A stretch of 44,140 bases of DNA from Azoarcus sp. (GCA_031265765.1 JAISCE010000008.1:1-44140); one strand, 5' to 3'; positions 28,228-37,533 are shown, numbered from the stretch's first letter. Numbers and translations are program-made. The notes: a model not told the origin generated them from the letters alone.

Positions 28228-29322
28228 ACGAACGGCCCTGTAAACGGCGTTGCGCCGGACGCGGATTTGGCCGCGCTGGCCCGCGCCATCCGGCAATGGG
28301 CGACGGAACTCGGTTTCGCGGCGCTTACCATCACGGATGCCGACCTGCCCGGCGCGAGCGAAGGCTTGCGGCGCTGGCTCGCGGCAGGCTGCCATGGCGA
28401 CATGCATTATATGACACAGCATGCCGCCGAGCGGGCGCGGCCCGCCGCGCTCGTTCCCGGCACGCAACGGATCATCGTCGCGCGCATGGACTACTGGCCC
28501 GGCGCTTCGGCCTTTCCCGCCGCCGAGGCGCTCGGCGATAAAACGCTCGCCTATGTTTCGCGCTACGCTCTTGGACGCGACTACCATAAAGTCCTGCGCG
28601 CGCGCCTGCAAAAGCTGGCCGAGCGCATCGCGCGCGCCGTGTCCGCCCGGTGCCGGGTCTTCACGGATTCCGCTCCTGTATTTGAAGTGGCGCTTGCGCA
28701 ACGCGCCGGACTGGGCTGGCGCGGCAAACACACCCTGTTGCTCGGGCGGGACGGCTCCTACTGCTTTCTCGGCGAAATCTTCATCGACCTGCCCTTGCCG
28801 ACGGATGCCGCCGAATCCGGCCATTGCGGGCGTTGCAACGCTTGCCTCGCGGCCTGTCCCACCCGCGCCATCGTCGCGCCCTACCGGCTCGACGCGCGGC
28901 GTTGTCTCTCCTACCTGACCATCGAGCATCCGGGGCCGATTCCCGAGCCCCTGCGCCCCTTGCTCGGCAACCGTATCTATGGTTGCGACGACTGCCAGCT
29001 CGCCTGTCCATGGAATCGCTTCGCGCCGCAAAGCCGCATCGCGGACTTCGCCGTCCGTCACGGGCTGGACCGCGCGCCGTTGACGCGCCTTTTCGCGTGG
29101 AGCGAAGCGGAATTCCTCGAACGCACAGCGGGCGGCCCCATCCGCCGTATCGGCCATGAACGCTGGCTGCGCAACATCGCGGTCGCGCTCGGCAATGCGC
29201 CTTCCACGCCGGAAATCGTTGCAGCCCTGCGCGCCCGCGCCGGCGATCCTTCGCCGCTCGTGCGCGAACACACGCACTGGGCGCTGCACCGCCATGGGCA
29301 AGACCCAAACCGGAACGATTGA
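28210..29322 (+). CDS. queG: Epoxyqueuosine reductase QueG
   Basis: The 370-residue product has a cobalamin-binding N-terminal part (YVSRYALGRDYHKVLRARL), then two [4Fe-4S] motifs CGRCNACLAACPTRAI and CDDCQLACPWN, and a C-terminal HEAT-like tail. It performs the last step of queuosine synthesis in tRNA. The neighbour tsaE also modifies the tRNA anticodon loop. ATG 28210 is the only ATG near the expected start; TTG 28267 is an alternative that would remove the overlap with tsaE. Confidence 0.95.
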   Translation: MNESDHTNGPVNGVAPDADLAALARAIRQWATELGFAALTITDADLPGASEGLRRWLAAGCHGDMHYMTQHAAERARPAALVPGTQRIIVARMDYWPGASAFPAAEALGDKTLAYVSRYALGRDYHKVLRARLQKLAERIARAVSARCRVFTDSAPVFEVALAQRAGLGWRGKHTLLLGRDGSYCFLGEIFIDLPLPTDAAESGHCGRCNACLAACPTRAIVAPYRLDARRCLSYLTIEHPGPIPEPLRPLLGNRIYGCDDCQLACPWNRFAPQSRIADFAVRHGLDRAPLTRLFAWSEAEFLERTAGGPIRRIGHERWLRNIAVALGNAPSTPEIVAALRARAGDPSPLVREHTHWALHRHGQDPNRND

Positions 29323-29332
29323 CGGCGGCCCC

Positions 29333-29369
29333 GGATGCGGTCGGAAATCGGCGAGCCGGGTCCGCATCC
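29333..29369. terminator. Hairpin between convergent queG and rtcB
   Basis: GGATGCGG (29333-29340) pairs perfectly with CCGCATCC (29362-29369), with an extra CGG/CCG inside the 21-nt loop. No T-run is seen, so it may act bidirectionally with help. Confidence 0.45.
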
Positions 29370-29379
29370 CCTGGCGCAT

Positions 29380-30603
29380 TCATCCCTTCACGCACACCAC
29401 CTGCCGCAGCGTATGCACGATTTCCACAAGCGTCCGCTGCGCATGCATCACAGCGTCGATGTCCTTGTACGCCATCGGAATTTCGTCGATCACGTTGGCA
29501 TCCTTGCGGCATTCCACGTGCGCGGTGGCGCGCACCTGATCCTCCACCGTGAAACGGCGTTTGGCTTCGGTGCGGCTCATGACGCGGCCCGCGCCGTGGC
29601 TGCATGAACAGAAGGCTTCCTCATTGCCAAGACCGCGCACGATATAACTCTTTGCGCCCATCGAACCGGGGATGATGCCGAGTTCGTCCTTTTTCGCCGA
29701 TACCGCGCCCTTGCGGGTCACGAACACTTTTTCGCCGAAATGGGTTTCGCGCTGCACGTAATTGTGGTGGCAATTCACCGCTTCCACATCGGCGGAAAAA
29801 GGTTTTCCGATCACTGTACGCACGGCGGCGATCAAATTCGCCATCATCACGTCGCGGTTCTTGCGTGCGAAATCCTGCGCCCAGCCCACGGCCTGGATGT
29901 AATCGTCGAAATGCTCGCTGCCTTCCGGAAAATAGGCAAGATCGCGGTTGGGCAAATGAATGAAATACCTCTCCATGTCCCTTTGCGCCATTTCGATGAA
30001 AAGCCTTCCGATCGCATTGCCGACGCCGCGCGAACCGGAGTGCAGCATGAACCAGACGCAATCCTTTCCATCGAGGCAGACCTCGATGAAATGATTGCCT
30101 GTCCCCAGGGTACCCAGATGGTTGCGGTTATTGGTTTTGGCGAGCGCCGGGTATTTGGTTGTGATCCGCTCGAATTCCGGCAAAAGCTTCGTCCACGCCT
30201 GATCGACGGATTCGGGCGGTTTGCCCCACGAACCGGGATCGCGCCCGCCGCGCTTCGGCTCGAATCCATGCGGCACGGAACGTTCGATCGCCGTGCGCAG
30301 GCCGTGCAAATTATCCGGCAAGTCGCTGGCGGAAAGCGTAGTGCGAACGGCCATCATGCCGCAGCCGATATCGACCCCGACTGCCGCCGGAATGATCGCC
30401 CCTCTGGTGGGGATCACGCTGCCGATGGTCGAGCCTTTTCCCAGATGCACGTCCGGCATCACCGCCAGATGGCGGAAAATGAACGGCATTTTCGCAGTGT
30501 CGATCAACTGTTGCCGGGCATCGGCTTCCAGCGGCACGCCCTGCGTCCAGAGTTTGATGGGACGGGCGTGCTCGATTCCGATAACGTCGTAGTCGGCGGG
30601 CAT
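29380..30603 (-). CDS. rtcB: RNA-splicing ligase RtcB
   Basis: The 407-residue protein is strikingly close to E. coli RtcB throughout. Metal and guanylate sites are visible: VMPDVHLGKGSTIGSVIPT, AVGVDIGCGM, GTGNHFIE, HSGSRG, NCHHNYV, and the guanylated His in CSCSHGAGRVMSR. It joins RNA 2',3'-cyclic phosphate or 3'-phosphate to 5'-OH ends using GTP and Mn2+. AAGGAA about eight bases upstream supports ATG 30603. No RtcA cyclase, archease or RtcR regulator gene is adjacent, so it stands alone. Confidence 0.96.
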   Translation of the reverse strand: MPADYDVIGIEHARPIKLWTQGVPLEADARQQLIDTAKMPFIFRHLAVMPDVHLGKGSTIGSVIPTRGAIIPAAVGVDIGCGMMAVRTTLSASDLPDNLHGLRTAIERSVPHGFEPKRGGRDPGSWGKPPESVDQAWTKLLPEFERITTKYPALAKTNNRNHLGTLGTGNHFIEVCLDGKDCVWFMLHSGSRGVGNAIGRLFIEMAQRDMERYFIHLPNRDLAYFPEGSEHFDDYIQAVGWAQDFARKNRDVMMANLIAAVRTVIGKPFSADVEAVNCHHNYVQRETHFGEKVFVTRKGAVSAKKDELGIIPGSMGAKSYIVRGLGNEEAFCSCSHGAGRVMSRTEAKRRFTVEDQVRATAHVECRKDANVIDEIPMAYKDIDAVMHAQRTLVEIVHTLRQVVCVKG

Positions 30604-30641
30604 GATGTTTTCCTTGCGGTCGGTTCTCGGAAAAGCTTGTA

Positions 30642-30670
30642 CCGGGATAGTAATCACTCCCGGATGTCAA
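30642..30670 (-). promoter_or_regulatory. Promoter/operator candidate upstream of rtcB
   Basis: On the minus strand a perfect TTGACA (30670-30665) is directly followed by inverted repeat CCGGGA-N10-TCCCGG (30663-30642). A repeat placed in the spacer could be an operator. No sigma-54 -24/-12 pattern was seen, in contrast to the E. coli rtcBA promoter. Confidence 0.35.
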
Positions 30671-30701
30671 GGAAGACACATGCCGCCTCGCCCTGCTGGC
30701 C

Positions 30702-32390
30702 TCATGCGATCCGCGTGACGCGCGCTTCTTCGCCAAGTCGGTTGACGCCGCTCACCAGGGCGCGTATCGAAGCGGTGACGATGTTTTCATCAATGCCGGC
30801 GCCATAGCGTCCGCTGCCGCCGTCCGTGCCCGCGAGTTCGAGGAAAGCGCAGGCGCGGGCTTCGCCGCCGTCGAGGCTGGCGCTGATGGATTGTTCCTCG
30901 AAGCTGCGCACCTGCACGGCGATACCGGCCTGGCGCAAGGCATGCACGGCGGCGTCGATAGGGCCGTTGCCCTGCCCGGCGAGGATGCGGCGCTGGCCGT
31001 CGATGTCGACGGTCAACTCGATCCCCTGCTGGTTGCCCTGTTCGCGCAGATGATGTTCGATGTAGACCACCGGCGTCCGCGGATCGAAATAGGCGCGGGA
31101 AAAGAGTTGCCAGATCGCCTCGGCGCTCATCTCGCCGCTGGTTTCGGTTTCGCGCTGCACTTCGCGCGCAAATTCCACTTGCATTCGGCGGGGCATGGAG
31201 ATGCCATAGCGGGTTTGCAGCAGCCAGGCGATGCCGCCCTTGCCCGATTGGCTGTTGACCCGGATCACCGAATCGTAGTTGCGTCCGATGTCGGCGGGGT
31301 CGATGGCCAGGTAAGGCAACGTCCATGGGGCATCGGGCCGCTGCGCGGCGAAGCCTTTTTTGATGGCGTCCTGGTGCGAGCCGGAAAAGGCGGTGAAAAC
31401 GAGGTCGCCCGCGTAGGGATGGCGAGGATGGATCGGCAGGCCCGTGCATTGCTCGAAGGTGCGCGCCACCGAGTCGATGTCCGAGAAATCGAGTCCCGGC
31501 GAAATGCCCTGGGTATAGAGGTTGAGCGCGAGCGTGACGAGGTCGACGTTGCCGGTGCGCTCGCCGTTGCCGAACAGGCAGCCTTCGATGCGGTCAGCCC
31601 CGGCCATAAGGCCCAGTTCGGCGGCGGCGATGCCCGTGCCGCGGTCGTTGTGGGGATGGAGCGACAGGACGATGCTGTCCCGGCGGGCGAGATGGCGATG
31701 CATCCACTCGATCTGGTCGGCATAGTTGTTGGGTGTGGCAAGCTCGACGGTGGCGGGCAGGTTGATGATGACTTTGTTGCTGGGCGTGGCCTCCCATGTC
31801 GCGGTGACGACATCGCACACCTCGCGGGCAAATGCCAGTTCGGTGGCGGAGAAAGTTTCCGGGCTGTATTCGAGCACGATTTCGGCGCCGGGCAGGGTCT
31901 CGGCCAACTGGCGGATGCGGGAGACCGCCGTGGCGGCGAGCGTAACGATTTCGGCCTGCGTCATGCCGAACACGACCTCGCGGAACGTGGGCGAAGTGGC
32001 GTTGTAAACGTGGACGATGGCGCGGCGCGCACCCCTGAGCGCCTCCAGCGTGCGAACGATGATTTCGTCGCGCGCCTGCGTGAGCACTTCGATCGTGACA
32101 TCGGGCGGAATGTGACCGCCTTCGATGAGGCGGCGCACGAAATCGAACTCGGTCTGCGAGGCGGCGGGAAAACCGACTTCGATTTCCTTGAAGCCGATGG
32201 CGCACAGGGCGCGGAACATGCGCATCTTGCGCTCCACATCCATGGGCTCGAACAATGCCTGGTTGCCGTCGCGCAGGTCGGTGCTCATCCAGACCGGCGC
32301 GCGGTCGATGGCGCGATCCGGCCATTGCCGGCTGGCGAGGCGGACGGGCGGAAAAGGACGGTATTTGCGGGCGGGGTTGGAGAGCATCAT
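30702..32390 (-). CDS. leuA: 2-Isopropylmalate synthase (long form)
   Basis: The 562-residue protein begins with a catalytic HMGL-like barrel: WMSTDLRDGNQAL (metal Asp, catalytic Arg), HPHNDRGTGIAAAELG (metal His). A C-terminal LeuA regulatory domain (about 430-562, IELTVDIDGQRRILAGQGNGPIDAA) mediates leucine feedback. It condenses acetyl-CoA with 2-ketoisovalerate in the first step of leucine synthesis. The length and start (NPARKYRPFPPVRLASRQWP) match the roughly 560-residue type rather than the shorter E. coli type. It is divergent from an Lrp-family regulator. Confidence 0.94.
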   Translation of the reverse strand: MMLSNPARKYRPFPPVRLASRQWPDRAIDRAPVWMSTDLRDGNQALFEPMDVERKMRMFRALCAIGFKEIEVGFPAASQTEFDFVRRLIEGGHIPPDVTIEVLTQARDEIIVRTLEALRGARRAIVHVYNATSPTFREVVFGMTQAEIVTLAATAVSRIRQLAETLPGAEIVLEYSPETFSATELAFAREVCDVVTATWEATPSNKVIINLPATVELATPNNYADQIEWMHRHLARRDSIVLSLHPHNDRGTGIAAAELGLMAGADRIEGCLFGNGERTGNVDLVTLALNLYTQGISPGLDFSDIDSVARTFEQCTGLPIHPRHPYAGDLVFTAFSGSHQDAIKKGFAAQRPDAPWTLPYLAIDPADIGRNYDSVIRVNSQSGKGGIAWLLQTRYGISMPRRMQVEFAREVQRETETSGEMSAEAIWQLFSRAYFDPRTPVVYIEHHLREQGNQQGIELTVDIDGQRRILAGQGNGPIDAAVHALRQAGIAVQVRSFEEQSISASLDGGEARACAFLELAGTDGGSGRYGAGIDENIVTASIRALVSGVNRLGEEARVTRIA

Positions 32391-32495
32391 GGATCGGGTT
32401 CCTCTGGCGTCGCCGATATTCGGGGATGGCTGTTCATCTTACGCATTTGTCGCGGCAGACGATTGCAATATCTGGGCAGATTCGGGTATGTAATG

Positions 32496-32510
32496 AACGA
32501 TTGTTTCGTT
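32496..32510. promoter_or_regulatory. Palindrome in the leuA-Lrp divergent region
   Basis: AACGA-TTGTT-TCGTT is a perfect 5-bp-arm inverted repeat, AT-rich, 47 nt before the Lrp-type gene and 106 nt before leuA. It is a candidate operator for that regulator, by position and symmetry only. Confidence 0.4.
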
Positions 32511-32556
32511 AAACTGCTTTCCAGGGAAATAATCTGTCTTTTACTGCGGAGCTTGC

Positions 32557-33021
32557 ATGGAACTCGACCGCTACGACCGCCAGATACTCGATCTGCTGCA
32601 ACGGGAAGGGCGCATCAGCAACCAGGCGCTCGCCGACCGCGTGAGCCTTTCGCCCTCGGCCTGCTTGCGCCGCGTGCGCGCGCTGGAAGAATCCGGACTC
32701 ATCGCCGGTTACCGCGCGCTCCTCGACGCCCGCCGCCTCGGTCTGTCGCTGACGGCGCTGCTCCACATCTCGATGGACAGCCATACCCCGGAGCGTTTCG
32801 CGCACTTCGAGGCCGAAATCGCCCGGATCGACGCCGTGCTCGAATGCCTGCTGATAACCGGTCAGTCCGCCGACTACCAGCTCAAGATCGTGGTTGCGGA
32901 CATGGACGCCTACCAGGATCTGCTGTTGCAGCACATTACCCGCATCGACGGAGTGTCCGGCGTACACACGAGTTTCGTACTGCGGCGGGTCGTGGACAAT
33001 ACGGCGCTGCCGGTGACGTGA
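32557..33021 (+). CDS. Lrp/AsnC-family transcriptional regulator
   Basis: The 154-residue product has N-terminal helix-turn-helix LDRYDRQILDLLQREGRISN and LSPSACLRRVRALEESGLI. A C-terminal RAM ligand domain follows (about 65-150, with ITGQSADYQLKIVVADMDAY). Such proteins sense amino acids and act as multimers. GGAG lies about seven bases before ATG 32557. The divergent layout suggests control of leuA and/or itself (inference); leucine is the obvious candidate effector but is not shown by the sequence. Confidence 0.92.
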   Translation: MELDRYDRQILDLLQREGRISNQALADRVSLSPSACLRRVRALEESGLIAGYRALLDARRLGLSLTALLHISMDSHTPERFAHFEAEIARIDAVLECLLITGQSADYQLKIVVADMDAYQDLLLQHITRIDGVSGVHTSFVLRRVVDNTALPVT

Positions 33022-33051
33022 ATCCGGCGGCGGGTTGGCGGCGCGGCATCG

Positions 33052-36000
33052 TCATGCGTAACGGTTGAAGCTTTCTTCCTCGTCTTCCCGCCCCATGTTC
33101 TTGAACGCCACCGAGAGCATCAGCTTGATGCGGTTCAACTGGTTCACCTCCGAAGCGCCGGGATCGTAGTCGATGGCGGTGATGTTGACGTTCGGATAAT
33201 GATCCTTCAGCGCCTTGATGACGCCCTTGCCGGTGATGTGGTTCGGCATGCAGGCGAAGGGCTGCATGCAGACGATATTGGGCGCGCCCTGTTCGATCAG
33301 TTCGACCATTTCGGCGGTCAGGAACCAGCCTTCCCCGGTCTGGTTGCCGCGCGACAGGAAAGGCGCCGCGCCGTAGGCAAGCCGGTCGATGGTCGGCGGC
33401 GGGACGAAACGTTCGCTTGCGGCCAGCGCCTTTCTCATGTCGCGGCGATAGTAATCCATCGCCTTGATGGCGGCGTTGCCCGCCAGGGCGGCGAACCGGC
33501 TGCGCGAGAGATAGCGATGGTTGAAATCGTAGTCGTAGGCGCAGTACAGCAGGAAATCCATCAGTCCCGGCATGACGGCCTCGCCGCCTTCCCGCTCGAT
33601 GATCTGTACGATGTCGTTATTGGCGCCGGGATTGAACTTGACGAGGATTTCGCCCACCAGCCCGATGCGGGGCTTGACGGCGGCAGTCAGGGGCAGGGCA
33701 TCGAAATCCTGCACGATGCCGTGGATGTTCTTGCGGAAGCGCCTGAAATTCCCTTCCGCCACGGCCTGCTTGCAGCGCGCGACCCAGGTTTCGTACAGGG
33801 CGTTGGCCGTACCCGTTTCTTTTTCGTAAGGCCGGGTACGGAAAAGCGCCTGCATCAACAGGTCGCCATAAACGACGCTCATCATGATGCGGTGGAGCAG
33901 CGGCAGGCTCAATTTGAAGCCGTCGCTCTTTTCCATACCGACGGTGTTGAGCGAGACGACCGGCACACCGGCAAAGCCGCTATCGTGAAGCGCCTTTCTC
34001 AAATAGCCGATATAGTTGGTGGCGCGGCAACCGCCGCCCGTCTGCGCAATCATGACCGCCGTTTTGGCCGGATCGTATTTGCCGGATTTCAATGCCTCGA
34101 TGAGTTGCCCGACGACGATGATCGACGGAAAGCAGGCATCGTTATTGACGAAACGCAAGCCATGGTCGATTGCGTCCGGAGAAACGTCTTCCAGCACTTC
34201 CAGGCGATAGCCGCAAGCCTTGAAAGCATCTCCCATGAACTGGAAGTGCATCGGCGACATCTGCGGCGCGAGAATAGTGTAATCGCCGCGCATTTCCCTG
34301 GTGAAGGAGACGCGCCGGGCTTTTTGCGGCGGATGGAAATGGATGACTTGCGCGCCGGGCCGGCCATCCCGTTCCATCAGGGCCGCCTTGAGCGAGCGAA
34401 TGCGGATGCGCGCCGCGCCCAGATTGCTGCCTTCGTCGATTTTGAGGCCGGTATAAATCTTGCCGCGCTGGGCGAGGATGGCCTGCACCTGATCGACGGC
34501 AATGGAGTCCAGCCCGCAACCGAAGGAATTCAACTGGATCACGTCGAGGCCGCGCTCCTGTGCGGCCAGCGACGCGGCGCGATAGAGGCGCGAATGGTAG
34601 GTCCATTGGTCGACCACGGCCAGTGGCGAGGCGAGCCGGCCCAGGTGCGCCACGGAATCCTCGGTCAGTACGGCCATGCCGAGAGAGGTGATGAGTTGCG
34701 GAATGCCGTGGTGGACTTCCGGGTCGATGTGATAAGGCCGTCCGGCGAGGATGATGCCATGCTTGCCGGTTTCTTTCAGGTAGTCGAGCACGGCTTCGCC
34801 CCGGCGCGCGACATCGGCTTTCATGCGTTCCTGCGCGGCCCAGGCAGCCGAGAGCGCGCGGCGGATTTCGGCGGGCGCGATCTGCGGGAAAACGCGCATC
34901 AACTGCTTGCCGAGCTTTTTTTCGTTTTCCAGCGATAAAAACGGCTGGATCATGAGAACGTCGTTCTCTTTCAGGCAATCGATATTGTTGCGGATCAATT
35001 CCGGATAGGACGTGACGACAGGGCAGTTGAAATGATTGTCGCTGTCGTCGAATTCCTTTTGCTCGAAAGGGATGCAGGGGTAAAAAATGCTTTTGACGCC
35101 CTGCTTGATGAGATCGACAATGTGCCCATGGACGAGTTTGGCCGGATAGCACACCGTGTCCGACGGCAGGGTATCCAGCCCTTGCTCCAGCAAGGACCGG
35201 GAAGACGGCGCGGAAAGCCGCACCTCAAAGCCCAGTTCGGTCAGGAAGGTAAACCAGAGCGGGTAATTCTCATACATGTTGAGCGCGCGGGGCACGCCGA
35301 TGACGCCGCGCGGCGCGTTTTTTTCCGGCTCGTAACCGAAGACGCGCTCGTATTTCCAGGCATAGAGATCGGGCAATTCATTTACTGCCTTTTGCTTGCC
35401 CGCGCCGCGCTCGCAGCGATTGCCGGAAATGAATTTGCGCCCGTCCGAGAAACGGTTGAGGGTCATGGCGCAGGTATTGGCGCAAAGGCCGCAGCGCACC
35501 ATCGCGTGCCTGACGGCGAAATCCCGGAGCGCATCGGCTTGCAGCATCGAACTGGAATCGCCTTTCCCCTGCCAGCGTTCTTTTGCAATCAGCGCCGAGC
35601 CGAAAGCGCCCATCAGCCCGGCGATGTCGGGGCGCACCGCCTCGCGCCCGGCAATCAGCTCGAAAGCGCGCAGTACCGAATCGTTGTAGAAAGTGCCGCC
35701 CTGCACGATGATTTTCCGCCCGAGATCTTCCGGATTTTTGAGCTTGATGACTTTTATCAGGGCGTTCTTGATGACGGCATAAGACAGGCCCGCCGAAATA
35801 TCGGCCACCGAAGCGCCTTCCTTCTGCGCCTGCTTGACGCTGGAATTCATGAACACGGTGCAGCGCGAGCCGAGATCCGAGGGCATCCGCGAATCCAGCG
35901 CCTCGCGGGCGAATTCGGCGATCGGCATCTGCACCGATTGCGCGAAAGTCTCGATGAACGAACCGCAACCCGAGGAGCAGGCTTCGTTCAGGAGAATATT

Positions 36001-37323
36001 GTCGATCGCCCCATCCTTGATCCGCAGGCACTTCATGTCCTGCCCGCCGATGTCGAGAATGAAATCGACGCCGGGCAGGAAGTATTCCGCCGCCTTGTAA
36101 TGCGCGATGGTTTCCACTTCCGAGTAATCGAGCTTGAAGGCTTCGCGGATCAACGCCTCGCCGTAGCCCGTCACCGACGACGCGGCAATGTACGCGCCCT
36201 CCGGCAGCCTGGCGTAAACGTCCGAGAGGATGCCGCCCACGATCCTGACCGGATTGCCTTCGTTGCTGCCGTAATGGGTATGGAGCAGTTCGCCGTCCGC
36301 CCCGATCAACGCCGCCTTGGTCGTGGTTGAACCGCCGTCGATGCCGAGGAAGACCGGGCCGCGATAGCTTTCGAGGTCGCCGCGCTCGACCCGCGCTTTC
36401 CCGTGCCGGGCGTAAAAAGCGCGGCGCTCCTCATCGTCGAGGAAAAACGGGCGCAAGGTATTCGTGCCCGCATCGGACATGGCCGCCAGCTTTCCGAAGG
36501 CTTCCAGCACTCCGGAAAACGGCCTCGCATCCCTGGCGCGGCCGTGCAGCGCCGCGCCGATGGCGACGAAAAGCTCGCTATCCTCGGTTGCCACCAGATT
36601 TTCCGGTTTGACGGCAAGCGTTTCGATGAAGCGTTTTTTCAGTTCCGGCAAAAAATTGAGCGGCCCGCCCAAAAAGGCGATGCTGCCGCGGATCTTGCGC
36701 CCGCAGGCCAGGCTGCCTATCGTCTGGAGCACCACCGCCTGGAGCACCGAAAGCGCGATGTCCTCGCGCGACACGCCTTCGTTGAGCAGCGGCTGCACAT
36801 CGCTCTTGGCGAACACGCCGCAACGCGCGGCGATCGGGTAAAGATTCCTGGCCCGGCCCGCCAGATCGTTCAGCCCCGGCGCATCGGTTTGCAACAAGAC
36901 CGCCATCTGGTCGATGAACGCTCCCGTTCCCCCGGCGCAGGAGCCGTTCATGCGCTGCTCGACGCCATTGGTGAAGAAGGTGATCTTGGCGTCCTCGCCC
37001 CCGAGTTCGATGGCCACATCCGTTTGCGGCGCGCGGACTTCGATCGTCTTGGCGCAAGCGATGACTTCCTGGACGAAGGGCAGGCCGAGAAACTCGGCCA
37101 CGCTCACGCCGCCGGAGCCCGTGAGCACCACGGAAACCTCGCACGACGGCGGCAGTGCGCCGCTCCCCGCAATCGCCTCGATGGAGCGCAGCGCGGTTTC
37201 GCGCACTTCGGAGAAGTGGCGGACGTATGACTTGAATACCAGATCCGCCTGCCCGTCCAACACGACGACCTTGACGGTCGTCGAACCGATATCGATGCCG
37301 ATGCGATAAATGTTTCTGCTCAT
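33052..37323 (-). CDS. Giant fused acyl-CoA dehydratase activase / dehydratase-like protein
   Basis: The protein has 1,423 residues. Two BcrAD/BadFG-type ASKHA ATPase domains come first: domain 1 (about 5-265) with DIGSTTVK, cysteines C129 (CAGGTGAFID) and C168 (RCGVFAKSDV); domain 2 (about 322-585) with DGGSTTTK, C449/C453 (CSSGCGSFIE) and C488 (RCTVFMNSS). A cysteine cluster C611-x2-C614-x3-C618 with C637 follows. A long DUF2229/HgdB-like portion then has C725, C750, C767, C783, and later FGCGLDSIAVDQ, GGGCRATNYIG and CMQPFACMPNH. Activators of this family use ATP to push one electron at low potential into a dehydratase or double-cubane [Fe-S] partner; here both seem fused. The actual substrate is unknown. 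AAGG precedes ATG 37323. Divergent from a TetR regulator. Confidence 0.88.
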   Translation of the reverse strand: MSRNIYRIGIDIGSTTVKVVVLDGQADLVFKSYVRHFSEVRETALRSIEAIAGSGALPPSCEVSVVLTGSGGVSVAEFLGLPFVQEVIACAKTIEVRAPQTDVAIELGGEDAKITFFTNGVEQRMNGSCAGGTGAFIDQMAVLLQTDAPGLNDLAGRARNLYPIAARCGVFAKSDVQPLLNEGVSREDIALSVLQAVVLQTIGSLACGRKIRGSIAFLGGPLNFLPELKKRFIETLAVKPENLVATEDSELFVAIGAALHGRARDARPFSGVLEAFGKLAAMSDAGTNTLRPFFLDDEERRAFYARHGKARVERGDLESYRGPVFLGIDGGSTTTKAALIGADGELLHTHYGSNEGNPVRIVGGILSDVYARLPEGAYIAASSVTGYGEALIREAFKLDYSEVETIAHYKAAEYFLPGVDFILDIGGQDMKCLRIKDGAIDNILLNEACSSGCGSFIETFAQSVQMPIAEFAREALDSRMPSDLGSRCTVFMNSSVKQAQKEGASVADISAGLSYAVIKNALIKVIKLKNPEDLGRKIIVQGGTFYNDSVLRAFELIAGREAVRPDIAGLMGAFGSALIAKERWQGKGDSSSMLQADALRDFAVRHAMVRCGLCANTCAMTLNRFSDGRKFISGNRCERGAGKQKAVNELPDLYAWKYERVFGYEPEKNAPRGVIGVPRALNMYENYPLWFTFLTELGFEVRLSAPSSRSLLEQGLDTLPSDTVCYPAKLVHGHIVDLIKQGVKSIFYPCIPFEQKEFDDSDNHFNCPVVTSYPELIRNNIDCLKENDVLMIQPFLSLENEKKLGKQLMRVFPQIAPAEIRRALSAAWAAQERMKADVARRGEAVLDYLKETGKHGIILAGRPYHIDPEVHHGIPQLITSLGMAVLTEDSVAHLGRLASPLAVVDQWTYHSRLYRAASLAAQERGLDVIQLNSFGCGLDSIAVDQVQAILAQRGKIYTGLKIDEGSNLGAARIRIRSLKAALMERDGRPGAQVIHFHPPQKARRVSFTREMRGDYTILAPQMSPMHFQFMGDAFKACGYRLEVLEDVSPDAIDHGLRFVNNDACFPSIIVVGQLIEALKSGKYDPAKTAVMIAQTGGGCRATNYIGYLRKALHDSGFAGVPVVSLNTVGMEKSDGFKLSLPLLHRIMMSVVYGDLLMQALFRTRPYEKETGTANALYETWVARCKQAVAEGNFRRFRKNIHGIVQDFDALPLTAAVKPRIGLVGEILVKFNPGANNDIVQIIEREGGEAVMPGLMDFLLYCAYDYDFNHRYLSRSRFAALAGNAAIKAMDYYRRDMRKALAASERFVPPPTIDRLAYGAAPFLSRGNQTGEGWFLTAEMVELIEQGAPNIVCMQPFACMPNHITGKGVIKALKDHYPNVNITAIDYDPGASEVNQLNRIKLMLSVAFKNMGREDEEESFNRYA

Positions 37324-37436
37324 GTTCGCCTTGTAAAAAAGGTTTCCGAACGGCGGCCTATATTGTAGAAGCCCGAATGCGGCCCCAGTTCCGACAGATT
37401 GGGCAGGGAAGACAATGACTGTCTTTTTGTTACAAC

Positions 37437-37451
37437 ATAAACACCGTTCAA
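37437..37451. promoter_or_regulatory. TetR-box copy 1 (degenerate)
   Basis: ATAAACACCGTTCAA has one perfect half-site (CGTTCAA) and agrees at 11 of 15 positions with the best copy at 37566. It is nearest the activase gene, about 115 nt before its start. Confidence 0.45.
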
Positions 37452-37502
37452 TTTCAGCCCGCAAAACTGTCGTGACGTGAAAATCGCCCATTCAAGGCAA
37501 AT

Positions 37503-37533
37503 TTTCGGCAAAATTTAAACTTTCGGCAAAATT
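37503..37533. repeat. Direct repeat in activase leader region
   Basis: TTTCGGCAAAATT occurs twice (37503-37515 and 37521-37533), 18 bases apart start to start, directly abutting TetR-box copy 2. It may be a second regulator's site or part of the promoter. Confidence 0.5.

Noticed and set aside
30891..33068. 725-codon open frame on the plus strand opposite leuA
   Set aside because: It is antisense to leuA over most of its length and crosses the Lrp gene out of frame. It has no family signature and its composition (Arg/Ala/Gly-rich) is that of a GC-rich shadow.
33199..34938. 579-codon open frame opposite the giant activase
   Set aside because: It is a mirror of strongly conserved coding sequence on the other strand and has no motifs of its own.
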